Positions 38,701 to 48,472 of a stretch of 64,000 nucleotides of DNA are shown in pieces. The stretch comes from an uncultured Lachnospiraceae bacterium (lineage in GTDB: Bacteria > Bacillota > Clostridia > Lachnospirales > Lachnospiraceae): positions 371,298 through 435,297 of the forward strand of contig CAJOMN010000001.1 in assembly GCA_905235745.1 (NCBI GenBank), given 5' to 3'. The translations under genes were made by a program, and so were the position numbers. Within the stretch, counting starts at the first letter, position 1. Each line of letters begins with the position of its first letter. The notes beneath the pieces were generated by a model. It saw only the letters and a program-made list of their open reading frames with translations. It was not told the origin of the DNA and ran no database searches.

Positions 38701-40191
38701 TTAATACATACAAATATGTGCTGTATCCCCTTTAAATGTAATCTGATCTTCAGAAAACACATCCCAATTTTGTTCTATATAGTACTCTGTCAATTCTTTA
38801 TCAACATACCCAGGCAAATAATCCTTTTTGAGCCAATAATTTAATGCACTTAAACTTCCCCACGAAGAATACGCTCTTTTTGTTAAATTCCATCCATTTA
38901 TACAATACTTTGTTCTTTCCGAATCATCGTAGAATGTAACATACTTAATTGCATCACCACTCTCTTTTTCGTAATTATCTATGCATTCCCCTATCATCCT
39001 AGATATGTACTGATCCTCATAATTTGTAATATAACAGTCTGTATACATTTGAAGGAAACTAAACCACTGAATAACCATATACGCTGCAATAACAATTGTG
39101 CAAACTGATGTATCCATATTGGAATTCAAATTGAAAGCTTTAATCATAATGCCATATGTAATTAGTACGCCAAACAGCATTCCAAGCGGATAGTATATCC
39201 TCGGCTTATAGTCACTAGAAAGTCTCAGAATAAAGGGAATTAATGCTACTGCAACAGTTACCATAGAAATATAAATACCTTTTATCACTTCTAGGTATTG
39301 TTTTCTTCTAACAACAACCACTAATAGAGACATACCTATGAACAAGCAAACAATGGCATATCCCCACATCCCAAATGTTATTCGGCTCAAAATAAATTGA
39401 CTAGACGTTTTTCCACTCGGAAGATATTCCACCACGGAATCTGAAAACGAATTTTGATCAAATTTAGCTCTGGAACTATCAATAATAAACGTTGTATAAA
39501 CTGTCTTAGGTAAAATACCAGCTAGATACAACGCCCCCGCAAATAACTGATTTTTCAAAAAACAAAGTATGGATGATGAATATAGCATAATGAACGGCAA
39601 TGTCATAATAAGAAAAACAGAAGGGAATATTTCATAAATAAAAGACACAATCAGTAGTAAAGCTCCTGCTTTACACAGCTTACTTTTACCACCGGTATTT
39701 AAAAAGGAAGCAAAAAGCATTGTCGCTTCAACACTAAGAAAGATTCCCAATGTAGAATCAACCATTCCATCAGCATAAATTAAATATTCAGCAGAAAAAA
39801 TGTTCTCAATAGTAATACATGACAGAATAGTTATAATAATAACTATCTTCAAATTCCCATTCTCATAATTCAATTTTCGAATCAAAAATAATCCGTATCG
39901 ATAGCAAGCCGTAGTCATTATTACTATAGCCAAAAAAAGGGCTAAATAATAATAAAACTTGAAATTTCCCCATCGCAGAATCCACCAAATCAAGTCAGAA
40001 ACTATTCGTCCCCCCACATCGGTTTTTAATAGATTAGTATAATAACTGTGGGGGGCGTTCACTCTAGTGTATATATCCGGCTGATAGTTTACCCTATATC
40101 CAATTCCGTAGAACACGATAGTGTAGATCAAGCAAATAATCAACACAGTCCAATTCTGAATTTTAATTCTTTTTATTCTCACAATTACCAT
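38701..40191 (-). CDS. GtrII-like glucosyltransferase membrane protein
   Basis: A 496-residue protein with about ten membrane segments. YQPDIYTRV and TDVGGRIVSDLIWW lie in the first extracytoplasmic region, and a C-terminal soluble domain contains NYEDQYISRMIGECID. It is the intact paralogue of the frameshifted gene at 28477-29987. The family is tentatively Glucos_trans_II (GtrII), membrane enzymes that add side-branch glucose from undecaprenyl-phosphate-glucose supplied by GtrB. GtrB-like genes lie at 42565 and 52750. Confidence 0.7.
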   Translation of the reverse strand: MVIVRIKRIKIQNWTVLIICLIYTIVFYGIGYRVNYQPDIYTRVNAPHSYYTNLLKTDVGGRIVSDLIWWILRWGNFKFYYYLALFLAIVIMTTACYRYGLFLIRKLNYENGNLKIVIIITILSCITIENIFSAEYLIYADGMVDSTLGIFLSVEATMLFASFLNTGGKSKLCKAGALLLIVSFIYEIFPSVFLIMTLPFIMLYSSSILCFLKNQLFAGALYLAGILPKTVYTTFIIDSSRAKFDQNSFSDSVVEYLPSGKTSSQFILSRITFGMWGYAIVCLFIGMSLLVVVVRRKQYLEVIKGIYISMVTVAVALIPFILRLSSDYKPRIYYPLGMLFGVLITYGIMIKAFNLNSNMDTSVCTIVIAAYMVIQWFSFLQMYTDCYITNYEDQYISRMIGECIDNYEKESGDAIKYVTFYDDSERTKYCINGWNLTKRAYSSWGSLSALNYWLKKDYLPGYVDKELTEYYIEQNWDVFSEDQITFKGDTAHICMY

Positions 40192-40203
40192 CTCACTTTC
40201 AAA

Positions 40204-40863
40204 CTATTTATATTCAGAGTATATCAAATCATCGCTAAAACTATCATTACAGAACAGTGTTATTGAAAACTCAAACGGAAAAAATGTATTGTCAAGTATA
40301 ACTCTTCTAGTTAAGTCGTATGCTATCTTTAACACTTTTTCAGGTGAATAATAAAATGCATATTCACTTTCAGCTTTATAATCAACCTTGTCGGATTGAA
40401 AATCAAAAGAAACTGCTCCATTTTGATTACACAGTCGTATCGCTTTTGACATTATCTCTGATACCATATCATAATTATCCTCATTTTGCAGGTTGACATT
40501 AAAAATACCTGATCCAATTATATAATCAAAGGATTCATTAATACTCACATTCCTAAAATCCTCACATAAGAAAACCTTATTGGAATCCTCTTTAAAGGAA
40601 TCAGTAGCAACATCAATGAATTCTTGCATAATATCTATCCCCAAATAAGAATAATCTTCTATATTATTACTCGCGAGAAATCTGTTAATATCTCCAAATC
40701 CACAACCAATATCCAATATCGAAAAATTTTTATTAAGTTCGAACCTTTTTGTTAACTCATAGAATCTAATATCTTGCTTTCCCCTTAGCCATCCTAGACT
40801 CTTTGGTGAAACGCCATATTTTTTGTAGTTTTCAGAATAATACTCTCTTACCATATTCTTCAT
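40204..40863 (-). CDS. Class I SAM-dependent methyltransferase
   Basis: A 219-residue single-domain enzyme. ILDIGCGFGDINRFL is SAM motif I and LGIDIMQEFI the following acidic strand; FDYIIGSGIFNVN is motif IV. It adjoins a second methyltransferase gene with a short gap. It is likely to O-methylate a sugar, but the target is unknown. Confidence 0.82.
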   Translation of the reverse strand: MKNMVREYYSENYKKYGVSPKSLGWLRGKQDIRFYELTKRFELNKNFSILDIGCGFGDINRFLASNNIEDYSYLGIDIMQEFIDVATDSFKEDSNKVFLCEDFRNVSINESFDYIIGSGIFNVNLQNEDNYDMVSEIMSKAIRLCNQNGAVSFDFQSDKVDYKAESEYAFYYSPEKVLKIAYDLTRRVILDNTFFPFEFSITLFCNDSFSDDLIYSEYK

Positions 40864-40878
40864 TTTTTCTCTCTTTTC

Positions 40879-41493
40879 TTATACATCATATCTGTATATA
40901 TTAAACCTATACCATTTAATTAGGTGTTTTTGAACAAATTGTAATTTAAATATTCCATCTTTTTGTATCTCTAAATCACAAATTGGATTCATATAGATCA
41001 TTATAGCTTTTCGAGGTCTTCTGCCTAAAGAATCATATATATTATCTAGCATCTTTCTAAATACTGGTAATGGAACCGGATTTGAAATATAGAAATAATT
41101 ATAATTATCGTATTCAGTGTAGTCCGCTGCATCTCCATATTCTGCACTACAATTAATCAGATTAAGCTTTGCAAAGTTCTGATTTGCTATTCTCACTAGG
41201 TCCTTTGAAATATCATACCCCGAGATAGTACCGAAGTTGAATTTACTCATTACCCACATAGCCCGACCCTTTCCGCAGCCTATATCTATAATGCAATCCG
41301 CCTTATTAGGCTTTAGTCTTCTTAAAACAAAATATAGTAAATCTGAAGAGGGCTGATATTGGCTTCCATCTTCTTTTGTTATTCCAATCTCCTCTCTAGA
41401 CATCCATTGGCTAAAGTCTGCCCCCCCCCTAAAAATCCAATCATTTATTCTCCCGAACAATTGCCATAAATTCCTCATAAAATCATAAATCAT
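40879..41493 (-). CDS. SAM-dependent methyltransferase-like protein with G9 tract
   Basis: A 204-residue protein. CIIDIGCGKGRAMWVMSK is SAM motif I and YDISKDLV the next strand. The Asn-Pro pair in YISNPVP resembles the NPP-type motif of motif IV. Near the N-terminus a run of nine G residues on the coding strand (window 41421-41429) encodes RGGA. A slip of one base there would abolish the protein, so expression could be phase-variable. Confidence 0.78.
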   Translation of the reverse strand: MIYDFMRNLWQLFGRINDWIFRGGADFSQWMSREEIGITKEDGSQYQPSSDLLYFVLRRLKPNKADCIIDIGCGKGRAMWVMSKFNFGTISGYDISKDLVRIANQNFAKLNLINCSAEYGDAADYTEYDNYNYFYISNPVPLPVFRKMLDNIYDSLGRRPRKAIMIYMNPICDLEIQKDGIFKLQFVQKHLIKWYRFNIYRYDV

Positions 41494-41507
41494 TATAACA
41501 TGCCTCC

Positions 41508-42545
41508 TTATGTAAAATTGAATACATAATAATTGGGGTAATTAGTTAAAACTTCCTTAGGATTCAATTTCAATATGGCTTTATCATAAATATTGGTGTA
41601 ATAATTGTAGTCATACTCCATTGCTGCCCATTTCATCTTAAATCTAAAAACACCATCCATAGTCATACCCGTTCCTCCCCAATTCCAATTCTTATACCCT
41701 CGATTCATCGCTTCTATCATAGCCTCATATATAATCAATGACAATGCTTGATAAGTCCTATATTCCTCAACTACTACAGGAACATAATACTCAACTGTTT
41801 TGTTGAAATAAAATAATAAAAGCGATGCAATGGGCTGGTTATTCATTCTTGCTACAAAGAGATTATACTCCTTGTTTGGAATCATTTTTTTTTGAACATA
41901 CTCAAAAAAACTGTCCCTTTTCGCAGGTCCACCTATTACCGACATGTTCTCGTTATGTGTTTTTTTTAGGAAATCAAATGCCTCGTGTGTATTCTCTATT
42001 GCAATTGAAACACCATTTCTTCTTGCTTTTCTTAAATCACTTAACACTTGCGGCTTTTTTCCATGGATCCTTCTTTTTAGTTCTTCTTCACCACCTTCTT
42101 GCAAACAAGGAAGGTGAGTAATAACTCCCCTCCTAACACTTATCATATCTGGTTTTAACATATTTGAATAATAACTGTAGTTGTTATTAAATGGAGACCC
42201 AATTATTGTCGATGAAACGCATTGGTTTTCTTTTGTCACTCTTTTAAACTCTGAAACCAATGCATCACTCACCATACCACTGTCAGCAATTATTCCACCA
42301 TTGCTACCATAATATGGTAATGAATTAATAACATTACCATATTTTTTGTTTCTATGAATAAAGCATGGTAAAGCACCTACTATTAAGTCCTTCTCTATAG
42401 CAATTAAATAGTAATCCTCGTCACCTAAAATATCCATTAGCATATCTCGATATACTAATGATGCATAAAGCATTGTATCTTCCTTACCTAGTATAAATGA
42501 TTCATACTTTTCAGAAAAATCTTGTGTTAGTTTTATAACATCCAT
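41508..42545 (-). CDS. FemAB/GNAT-like acyl- or aminoacyl-transferase
   Basis: A 345-residue protein of the FemAB-like double-GNAT type. Features are YLIAIEKDLIVGALP, a positively charged KKPQVLSDLRKARRNGVS segment, FVARMNNQPIASLLLFYF and NWGGTGMTMDGVFRFKMKW near the C-terminus. Such proteins acylate amino sugars or attach amino acids. It lies beside a GtrB-like GT2 and a nucleotide-sugar SDR plus aminotransferase, so an N-acyl group on an aminodeoxysugar is plausible. Confidence 0.75.
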   Translation of the reverse strand: MDVIKLTQDFSEKYESFILGKEDTMLYASLVYRDMLMDILGDEDYYLIAIEKDLIVGALPCFIHRNKKYGNVINSLPYYGSNGGIIADSGMVSDALVSEFKRVTKENQCVSSTIIGSPFNNNYSYYSNMLKPDMISVRRGVITHLPCLQEGGEEELKRRIHGKKPQVLSDLRKARRNGVSIAIENTHEAFDFLKKTHNENMSVIGGPAKRDSFFEYVQKKMIPNKEYNLFVARMNNQPIASLLLFYFNKTVEYYVPVVVEEYRTYQALSLIIYEAMIEAMNRGYKNWNWGGTGMTMDGVFRFKMKWAAMEYDYNYYTNIYDKAILKLNPKEVLTNYPNYYVFNFT

Positions 42546-42564
42546 CTTATGTTTCTCCCATAAA

Positions 42565-43518
42565 TCACAATAATTCTCTGTTTTCTTTTATATAATAACA
42601 GGGTCTGTTCCTAGCTACATCTAAGGTGCGCCACAAATACTCTGCAACAATTCCTATGGAAATATTAGTAACCCCAAATCCTATAGCTATAAGACTAACT
42701 ATAGTAGAGTATCCCTCCGGAACGCCGGCATTTACTATTCTGCTAACTACAGTTACCAATCCAACTAAAAGTCCAAATGCCATAAGCACAATTCCCATAA
42801 TGCTAACCAACCGAATAGGAGCATATGAATAAGAAACAAATGAATCAATGAACAACTTGATTTTCTTGGATAACGTCCATTTTGAAACCCCATATTCTCT
42901 TTCATTAAAATCCAACGACAAAATGCTGACATCAAAACCCATATTCAAAATCTGCAATACTATCTCGCTGTTAGCTTCTATATTTCTATTAAGATTATCT
43001 TTTATTCTACCCGAGAAAACAACACTGTCTATCCCAAAGCTTGTATAACTATTAACAGCATATCTTTTAATCATTTTAGAATAAATTGAAGAAAACATCC
43101 TACTGAAGAGAGGTACCTTATTACTCTTTTTTTCTATACAAACAATATCATAACCGTCGAGGATTCTAGCACGGCCTTCCTCAATTAATTCTAAAGGATC
43201 TTGAAGATCAGCACCGACCCAAGTACATATTTCAAATTCCGAAGCTTTTATTCCAGCACGAATAGCTATTTGAGAGCCGCAATTCTTTGATAGTTTTATT
43301 AAGCGTACCTTTTTTACATAAGTAAATCTATACTTACTAACTTCGTCCGCTGAATTATCAATCGATCCATCATCAACGAATACAAACTCTATCGGGAAAG
43401 AAACTCTTTCACAATACTCATCAAGTGCTTTACAGCAGTGAATAATTCCATCTGCTTCATTGTAAAACGGTATAACTACAGATATACCTATGTCAGACTT
43501 TAAATCATTATTAATCAT
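42565..43518 (-). CDS. GtrB-like GT2 with two C-terminal membrane helices
   Basis: A 317-residue polyprenyl-phosphate glycosyltransferase. VVIPFYNEADGI, FVFVDDGSIDNS and TWVGADLQDPLELI are catalytic-domain motifs. Two hydrophobic helices lie at about 230-300. The family loads glucose or a related sugar onto undecaprenyl phosphate for later transfer by membrane enzymes such as GtrII. Its start overlaps the SDR stop by four bases. Confidence 0.87.
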   Translation of the reverse strand: MINNDLKSDIGISVVIPFYNEADGIIHCCKALDEYCERVSFPIEFVFVDDGSIDNSADEVSKYRFTYVKKVRLIKLSKNCGSQIAIRAGIKASEFEICTWVGADLQDPLELIEEGRARILDGYDIVCIEKKSNKVPLFSRMFSSIYSKMIKRYAVNSYTSFGIDSVVFSGRIKDNLNRNIEANSEIVLQILNMGFDVSILSLDFNEREYGVSKWTLSKKIKLFIDSFVSYSYAPIRLVSIMGIVLMAFGLLVGLVTVVSRIVNAGVPEGYSTIVSLIAIGFGVTNISIGIVAEYLWRTLDVARNRPCYYIKENRELL

Positions 43519-44483
43519 GAGACACCATCGCTTTTATACCAATCCAATGTAATAATCAAACCCTCCTCAACGCTTATTTCCGGTTCAAATCCAAGAATAC
43601 TCTTCGCAAGTTTTGAATCCGCACACAGATTCCTGACATCACTTGTTCTTGCCGGTCTGTGCTCCCATTCTCCGGTATAGCCATAATAATCACAAATCTG
43701 CTTCAAGAGTGCGTTGATTGAAATATCTTTTCCAGATCCAAGATTAATGATCTTACCTCTTGATTCTTTCTTCTCGTATGCAAGTATGAGCGCACGAACT
43801 GTATCCTCGACATAAATAAAGTCTCTTGTCTGTTCTCCATCTCCCTCAACCATCGGCATTCCGCCCTCCTTAATGCGTCTGGCTGTAGCCGGGATTATGG
43901 CAGCAAGCGATCCGGTCGAATTCTGTCTTGGTCCGTAGTTATTAAAGGGTCTCACAATAGAAATATCAAGTCCAAGCACTTTATAAAAGCTGTGAACCAT
44001 CAGATCCGCCGCAGCTTTTCCCGCAGCATATGGTGTTGTGGGATTAGTCGGATGATTTTCGTCCATAGGCGAATACTGTGCCGTGCCATATGCTTCCGAA
44101 GACGAAGTATGGATCAGTGTTTTATAAGCCCCAATCTTCAGTAGTTCCAGAAGCGTATTGGCTATCTCAACATTTACCATATAAGCGTCAAACGGATTAA
44201 AGAAAGAGTAATTAAGCGCTATAGTGGCCATGTTGAAAACCACTTCTATCTCTTCTTTATCCATAACCGACTGCATTACCCCAAAATGCCTGCAGTCATC
44301 CCTGTACAGAACAAAATTCCAATGTTCCAGAGCATCTTTTATATTTTCTTCTTTCCCCAGAAAGAAATTATCGACACAGACGACCTTTCCGGCGCCCTTT
44401 TCTAAGAGTTCATCGCACAGATGACTCCCTATAAATCCGGCACCCCCGGTCACCAGTACATTTTTTCCCTCTATGCAAGGCAT
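43515..44483 (-). CDS. Nucleotide-sugar SDR epimerase/dehydratase
   Basis: A 322-residue extended SDR. NVLVTGGAGFIGSHL binds NAD. The catalytic region is TSSSEAYG with YAAGK, and NNYGPRQNSTGS and RDFIYVEDTVRALILA follow. It is coupled to an aminotransferase gene upstream and a GtrB-like gene downstream. A 4,6-dehydratase feeding the aminotransferase would give a 4-amino-6-deoxy sugar; a UDP-sugar epimerase is the alternative. Confidence 0.82.
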   Translation of the reverse strand: MPCIEGKNVLVTGGAGFIGSHLCDELLEKGAGKVVCVDNFFLGKEENIKDALEHWNFVLYRDDCRHFGVMQSVMDKEEIEVVFNMATIALNYSFFNPFDAYMVNVEIANTLLELLKIGAYKTLIHTSSSEAYGTAQYSPMDENHPTNPTTPYAAGKAAADLMVHSFYKVLGLDISIVRPFNNYGPRQNSTGSLAAIIPATARRIKEGGMPMVEGDGEQTRDFIYVEDTVRALILAYEKKESRGKIINLGSGKDISINALLKQICDYYGYTGEWEHRPARTSDVRNLCADSKLAKSILGFEPEISVEEGLIITLDWYKSDGVS

Positions 44484-44492
44484 AATCTGTCT

Positions 44493-45722
44493 CTATCCTT
44501 TCATCTCATCTATTGTTTTGCGTATAGTCTTAATTATATACTCCTGATCCTCTTGGGTTAATCCGACATACAGAGGAAGTGTGACCGATAAATGATCACA
44601 CGCATATGCGTTCGGATAATCCTCCGGAACATATCCGAACCTGTTTCTGTAATATCCAAGCATGTGAACCGCATGTGTTCCCTGTCTGGTTGCTATTCCG
44701 ATATCCTCCAGTTTCTGAAGCAGAACATTTCGGAACTTACCGCCATCTTCTATAGAATCAATACCTATCCTGTCTATGTCAAGCATGCAGACATATGACT
44801 GGTATGTATGAAAATACCCTTCCGGCTCTGTCGGAGAGATAAACTCAGGGAGCTGTTTTCTTATCAAATCATTGTATATGTTTGCACTCTTTCTCTTCTC
44901 ATCAATTATCCTGTCAAGCTTTCTGATCTGTGCAAGTCCCATCGCGCCCTGAATATCAGTCATTCTGTAGTTATAACCGGCCTCATTAAACTCCGGAAGA
45001 AGGAACCCTTTACCTTTATCTCTTGCATCAGCAGATACTGTGCTTCCATGAGTCCTAAGTTCCCTCATTCTTTTGGCAAGAGAAGGATCATCCGTAAGTA
45101 TCATTCCGCCTTCTCCGGTTGTGATTGATTTTCTCGGATGAAAGCTGATACACGAAACATTACCAAATGCGCCCTGATGAACTTCCTTTATCCTTGCCCC
45201 AAGCGCACAGGCGGCATCCTCGACAACTTTTAGGCCATACTCTTTTGCTATACGGTTAACTTCGTATATATCGCAGCACAGCCCGAATTCATGTACGGGA
45301 ACTATTCCCCACAGAGTATTCCCGTTAATCCTGTTAATCAGTTTGCCGTCTACTTGCACATAGTCTGATTCTATTATCCGAATAAGGCACTCTGTGTCAA
45401 TATTAAAAAAGTCACGTCTAATATCACACATGACAGGAGTTGCACCTGTCATGATGATCGCATTTTCCGTAGCTACAAAAGTAAATGCCGGGGCAATCGC
45501 ATCCATACCCCCACCCAGACCGCTTACTGATAATGCCAAATGAAGTGCTGTTGTGCACGATGTAGTGGCTACACCCTCTGCTACGCCTTCATGATGCGCA
45601 ACCTGCCTTTCAAATTCCGCTACCTTCGATCCCTGGGCAACCCATCCCGAATTCAGCGATTCAGTCATCAATTCTATTTCTTCATCCGTAAAATACGGCT
45701 TTGTAACAGGATATTTATTCAT
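44493..45722 (-). CDS. DegT/DnrJ/EryC1 PLP-dependent sugar aminotransferase
   Basis: A 409-residue enzyme. The PLP Lys is in [14 protein letters not shown], and [18 protein letters not shown] is the phosphate-binding region. It probably aminates a 4-keto or 3-keto nucleotide sugar. It overlaps the acetyltransferase gene by eight bases and precedes the SDR gene, so it may serve either the diamino-sugar genes or the SDR product. Confidence 0.88.
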   Translation of the reverse strand: MNKYPVTKPYFTDEEIELMTESLNSGWVAQGSKVAEFERQVAHHEGVAEGVATTSCTTALHLALSVSGLGGGMDAIAPAFTFVATENAIIMTGATPVMCDIRRDFFNIDTECLIRIIESDYVQVDGKLINRINGNTLWGIVPVHEFGLCCDIYEVNRIAKEYGLKVVEDAACALGARIKEVHQGAFGNVSCISFHPRKSITTGEGGMILTDDPSLAKRMRELRTHGSTVSADARDKGKGFLLPEFNEAGYNYRMTDIQGAMGLAQIRKLDRIIDEKRKSANIYNDLIRKQLPEFISPTEPEGYFHTYQSYVCMLDIDRIGIDSIEDGGKFRNVLLQKLEDIGIATRQGTHAVHMLGYYRNRFGYVPEDYPNAYACDHLSVTLPLYVGLTQEDQEYIIKTIRKTIDEMKG

Positions 45723-46269
45723 CTTTTTCCCATCTTTTCAGATCATATTCTTCTCCGCACTCAGTGCACCTTCCCGCATCGTCCAGCTCAAAACCGCATC
45801 TGCACACCCATCCGATCCTGCGAGCAGGGTTCCCCGCCACAAGTGCATGTTCCGGAACATCTTTTGTAACTACGCTTCCCGCTCCAATCGTTGCATATTC
45901 TCCTATAGTAACTCCGCAGACTATCGTTGCATTTGCTCCAATGGATGCCCCCTTTTTTACATTGGTTTTGGTTATCTTCCATGAAGAGTTGAACGATCTG
46001 GGAAACATATCGTTTGTAAACGTCATTGACGGGCCAAGAAAGACGTCATCTTCTATCGTTACTCCGTGATAGACATTAACGTTGTTCTGCACCTTAACTC
46101 TGTCCCCAATTCGAACATATTCATCTATATATGCGTTTTTGCTGATGACACAGTTTTCTCCAATTATTGCGTCATTTCTTACCTGCGCTTGATTCCATAT
46201 TCTGGTCCCGCTCCCGATATGTGCAGTTTTATCTACTTCCGCGGTTGGATGAACAAACAGATCACTCAT
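45715..46269 (-). CDS. WbpD-like N-acetyltransferase with C-terminal zinc-ribbon-like tail
   Basis: A 184-residue left-handed beta-helix acetyltransferase. Hexapeptide turns run through residues 5-140 ([44 protein letters not shown]). The tail VCRCGF ... [11 protein letters not shown] supplies two Cys pairs, a feature shared by some WbpD-type enzymes. WbpD acetylates the 3-amino group of UDP-2-acetamido-3-amino sugars. The neighbours (oxidoreductase and aminotransferase) give the two preceding steps. Confidence 0.88.
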   Translation of the reverse strand: MSDLFVHPTAEVDKTAHIGSGTRIWNQAQVRNDAIIGENCVISKNAYIDEYVRIGDRVKVQNNVNVYHGVTIEDDVFLGPSMTFTNDMFPRSFNSSWKITKTNVKKGASIGANATIVCGVTIGEYATIGAGSVVTKDVPEHALVAGNPARRIGWVCRCGFELDDAGRCTECGEEYDLKRWEKDE

Positions 46270-47471
46270 TTCTTGTCCTCATAAAATCTGTTAACAGTAT
46301 CTATCACATATGATATCTGCTCTTCAGTCATTTCAGGGAATATCGGCAGACAAACGGATTGAGCGGATATCCTTTCCGCTATCAGAAGATTATCTCCAGC
46401 AATTTTACTGTTTGCTTCCGTAAACGCCTTCTGTTGGTGGAGGGGAACAGGATAAAATGTACCGTTTCCGACACTGTTATCCGAGAGGTATGAACACAAT
46501 TCCCTCTTGTGCTGCGACAGAATAACAAACTGATGCCAGCATGGTTTGATATCGTTTGAATAATGAGGCAATCTAACTTTTGAAGTCAGTCCCTCAGAGT
46601 ACATTTTTGATATCCGGGCTCTCTTGTTATTGTACTCATCAAGATGCTTGAGTTTTGCCATAAGAACCGCTGCCTGTATCGCATCCAGTCTGGAGTTGTA
46701 ACCAATCACATAATTATAGTACTTATAAGGATTGTATAATTCCGTAGCCTTCTCATCGGTATCGACAGCGTATGTTATCCCTTCCTGATATTCCAGCGTT
46801 TTAGCTCCGGCCTCACCGGCTCCATGTTCTTTATATGCCTTAATTGCGGTATACAGTTCTTCAGAATTGGTGGTGACCATGCCCCCGTCACCTGCTCCTC
46901 CGAGATTCTTGGTGGGATAAAATGAAAAGCATCCAATATCCCCGAGAGTACCTGCTTTTCTTCCTTTATATTCGCTTCCTATTGCCTGTGCATCATCTTC
47001 TATCACTTTAAGATTATGCCTTCTTGCTATATCCATTATCCTGTCCATTTCACAAGGAGCTCCAAAGATATGCACAGGAAGGATAGCCTTTGTTTTTGTC
47101 GAAATTGCTTTTTCTATTTTATCCGGATCAATATTGTAATCTTCTTCTCTGATATCCACAAAAACAGGGACAGCACCAATCGAAGCAATAGCTTCCGCAG
47201 TAGCAAAGAAAGTAAACGGGGAAGTTATCACTTCATCTCCCGGCTTGATATTACATGCTTTAAGGGCAAGTGCAAGTGCATCGGTTCCGTTTCCGCACCC
47301 GACAGCGTGACGTGCTCCTATGTATTTCCCCACTTCATCCTCGAAGCCGCTGACATATTCCCCCCCTATAAAACAACATTTTTCGAGGATATCATGTACA
47401 GACTTTTCAATCTCCGGCATAAGATCCCGATATTGCAGTTGTAAATTCAAAAATGGTACATTCACTGTCAA
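46266..47471 (-). CDS. WbpE/GnnB-like PLP aminotransferase
   Basis: A 401-residue DegT-family aminotransferase. The PLP Lys is in [15 protein letters not shown], characteristic of the WbpE/GnnB type. [17 protein letters not shown] is the phosphate-binding loop. It aminates C3 of a 3-keto UDP-HexNAc(A). It overlaps its oxidoreductase and acetyltransferase neighbours by four bases each, forming a tight three-gene block. Confidence 0.9.
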   Translation of the reverse strand: MTVNVPFLNLQLQYRDLMPEIEKSVHDILEKCCFIGGEYVSGFEDEVGKYIGARHAVGCGNGTDALALALKACNIKPGDEVITSPFTFFATAEAIASIGAVPVFVDIREEDYNIDPDKIEKAISTKTKAILPVHIFGAPCEMDRIMDIARRHNLKVIEDDAQAIGSEYKGRKAGTLGDIGCFSFYPTKNLGGAGDGGMVTTNSEELYTAIKAYKEHGAGEAGAKTLEYQEGITYAVDTDEKATELYNPYKYYNYVIGYNSRLDAIQAAVLMAKLKHLDEYNNKRARISKMYSEGLTSKVRLPHYSNDIKPCWHQFVILSQHKRELCSYLSDNSVGNGTFYPVPLHQQKAFTEANSKIAGDNLLIAERISAQSVCLPIFPEMTEEQISYVIDTVNRFYEDKK

Positions 47472-48451
47472 TTTCCTCCCAAAGTGCCTTTTTTTGCCCG
47501 GTTAGAAACTTCTTCACATATCTCGATCGCCCTGATACCAATCTCACCGTTTGCTTCAATCTCCGTATCATCAACAATCGATTCATAAAACGCGACCAAT
47601 TCCGCTCGTAATGGTTCCTCGATAGGCACATAAATCTTCTGGACTATTCCATCCTGCTTATACGAATTGTCCTTTGTTATATCTACGGTAAGATTAGTGC
47701 TCTTATATATTTCAAGAGTCTTGGCAAGCAGGTCTGCATGAATACAACTGTCTTTAGTATGAACCGTAATGCTTCTCTCCTTATTCTGGGAAATACGGCT
47801 GGCATTTACAATCGCATGAGCCCGTCCTCCAAAATCCATCAGACAAGTGGCAAAATCCGTCTGTCCAGAAGTAACGGATTCTCCCCTGCCATGAAGTGAT
47901 GTAGGCATTTGCTCTCCCATCAGGGCGCACACAAGATCAACATCATGTATCATAAGGTCTTCAACGACCGTTGTATCCGTAATTCTGCCGCTTCCGCTGA
48001 AAGGGCTGTACCGGCTCGCCTCAATGTAAACTATTTTATCCGGCTCAGATAGCTTCTTCAGTTCACGAAAAACCGGATTAAACCTTTCTATATGACCTAC
48101 GGCAAGCTTTATTCCTCTTTTGCGAAAAGCATCCGCGATTGTCCTTGCATCTTCACTTGTTGTTGCAAGAGGTTTCTCGACCAGAGCATGTATGTTTCGC
48201 TCTGCTATTTTTAGTGCAATATCTATGTGCACTGAAGAAGGAACAGCAACCACTACTGCCTCAACCTCATTAAGCATCCCATCCAGCGTGTCGTAGGATT
48301 TTATACCATATCTTTCCGCAACATCCTTTGCCTGAGTTGAATCAGCATCATATACCCCGATAAAATCAAATCTTTTGTCTTCGGAGAGGATCCTTGCATG
48401 ATTTCTTCCCATATGACCCGTCCCGGCAACACCTATTTTAAGCTTTCTCAT
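47468..48451 (-). CDS. Gfo/Idh/MocA oxidoreductase, WbpB/GnnA-like
   Basis: A 327-residue enzyme. KIGVAGTGHMGRNHARIL binds NAD(P), EKPLATT is the conserved EKP motif, and GHIERFNPVF follows, as in WbpB/GnnA-type UDP-HexNAc 3-dehydrogenases. Followed by aminotransferase and acetyltransferase genes, it should start a 2,3-diacetamido sugar pathway. No UDP-GlcNAc 6-dehydrogenase (WbpA) is in the window, so the product could be UDP-GlcNAc3NAc or its uronic acid if WbpA is elsewhere. Confidence 0.88.
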   Translation of the reverse strand: MRKLKIGVAGTGHMGRNHARILSEDKRFDFIGVYDADSTQAKDVAERYGIKSYDTLDGMLNEVEAVVVAVPSSVHIDIALKIAERNIHALVEKPLATTSEDARTIADAFRKRGIKLAVGHIERFNPVFRELKKLSEPDKIVYIEASRYSPFSGSGRITDTTVVEDLMIHDVDLVCALMGEQMPTSLHGRGESVTSGQTDFATCLMDFGGRAHAIVNASRISQNKERSITVHTKDSCIHADLLAKTLEIYKSTNLTVDITKDNSYKQDGIVQKIYVPIEEPLRAELVAFYESIVDDTEIEANGEIGIRAIEICEEVSNRAKKGTLGGN

Positions 48452-48472
48452 AAAAATCCGCCTCTTTCTTTT

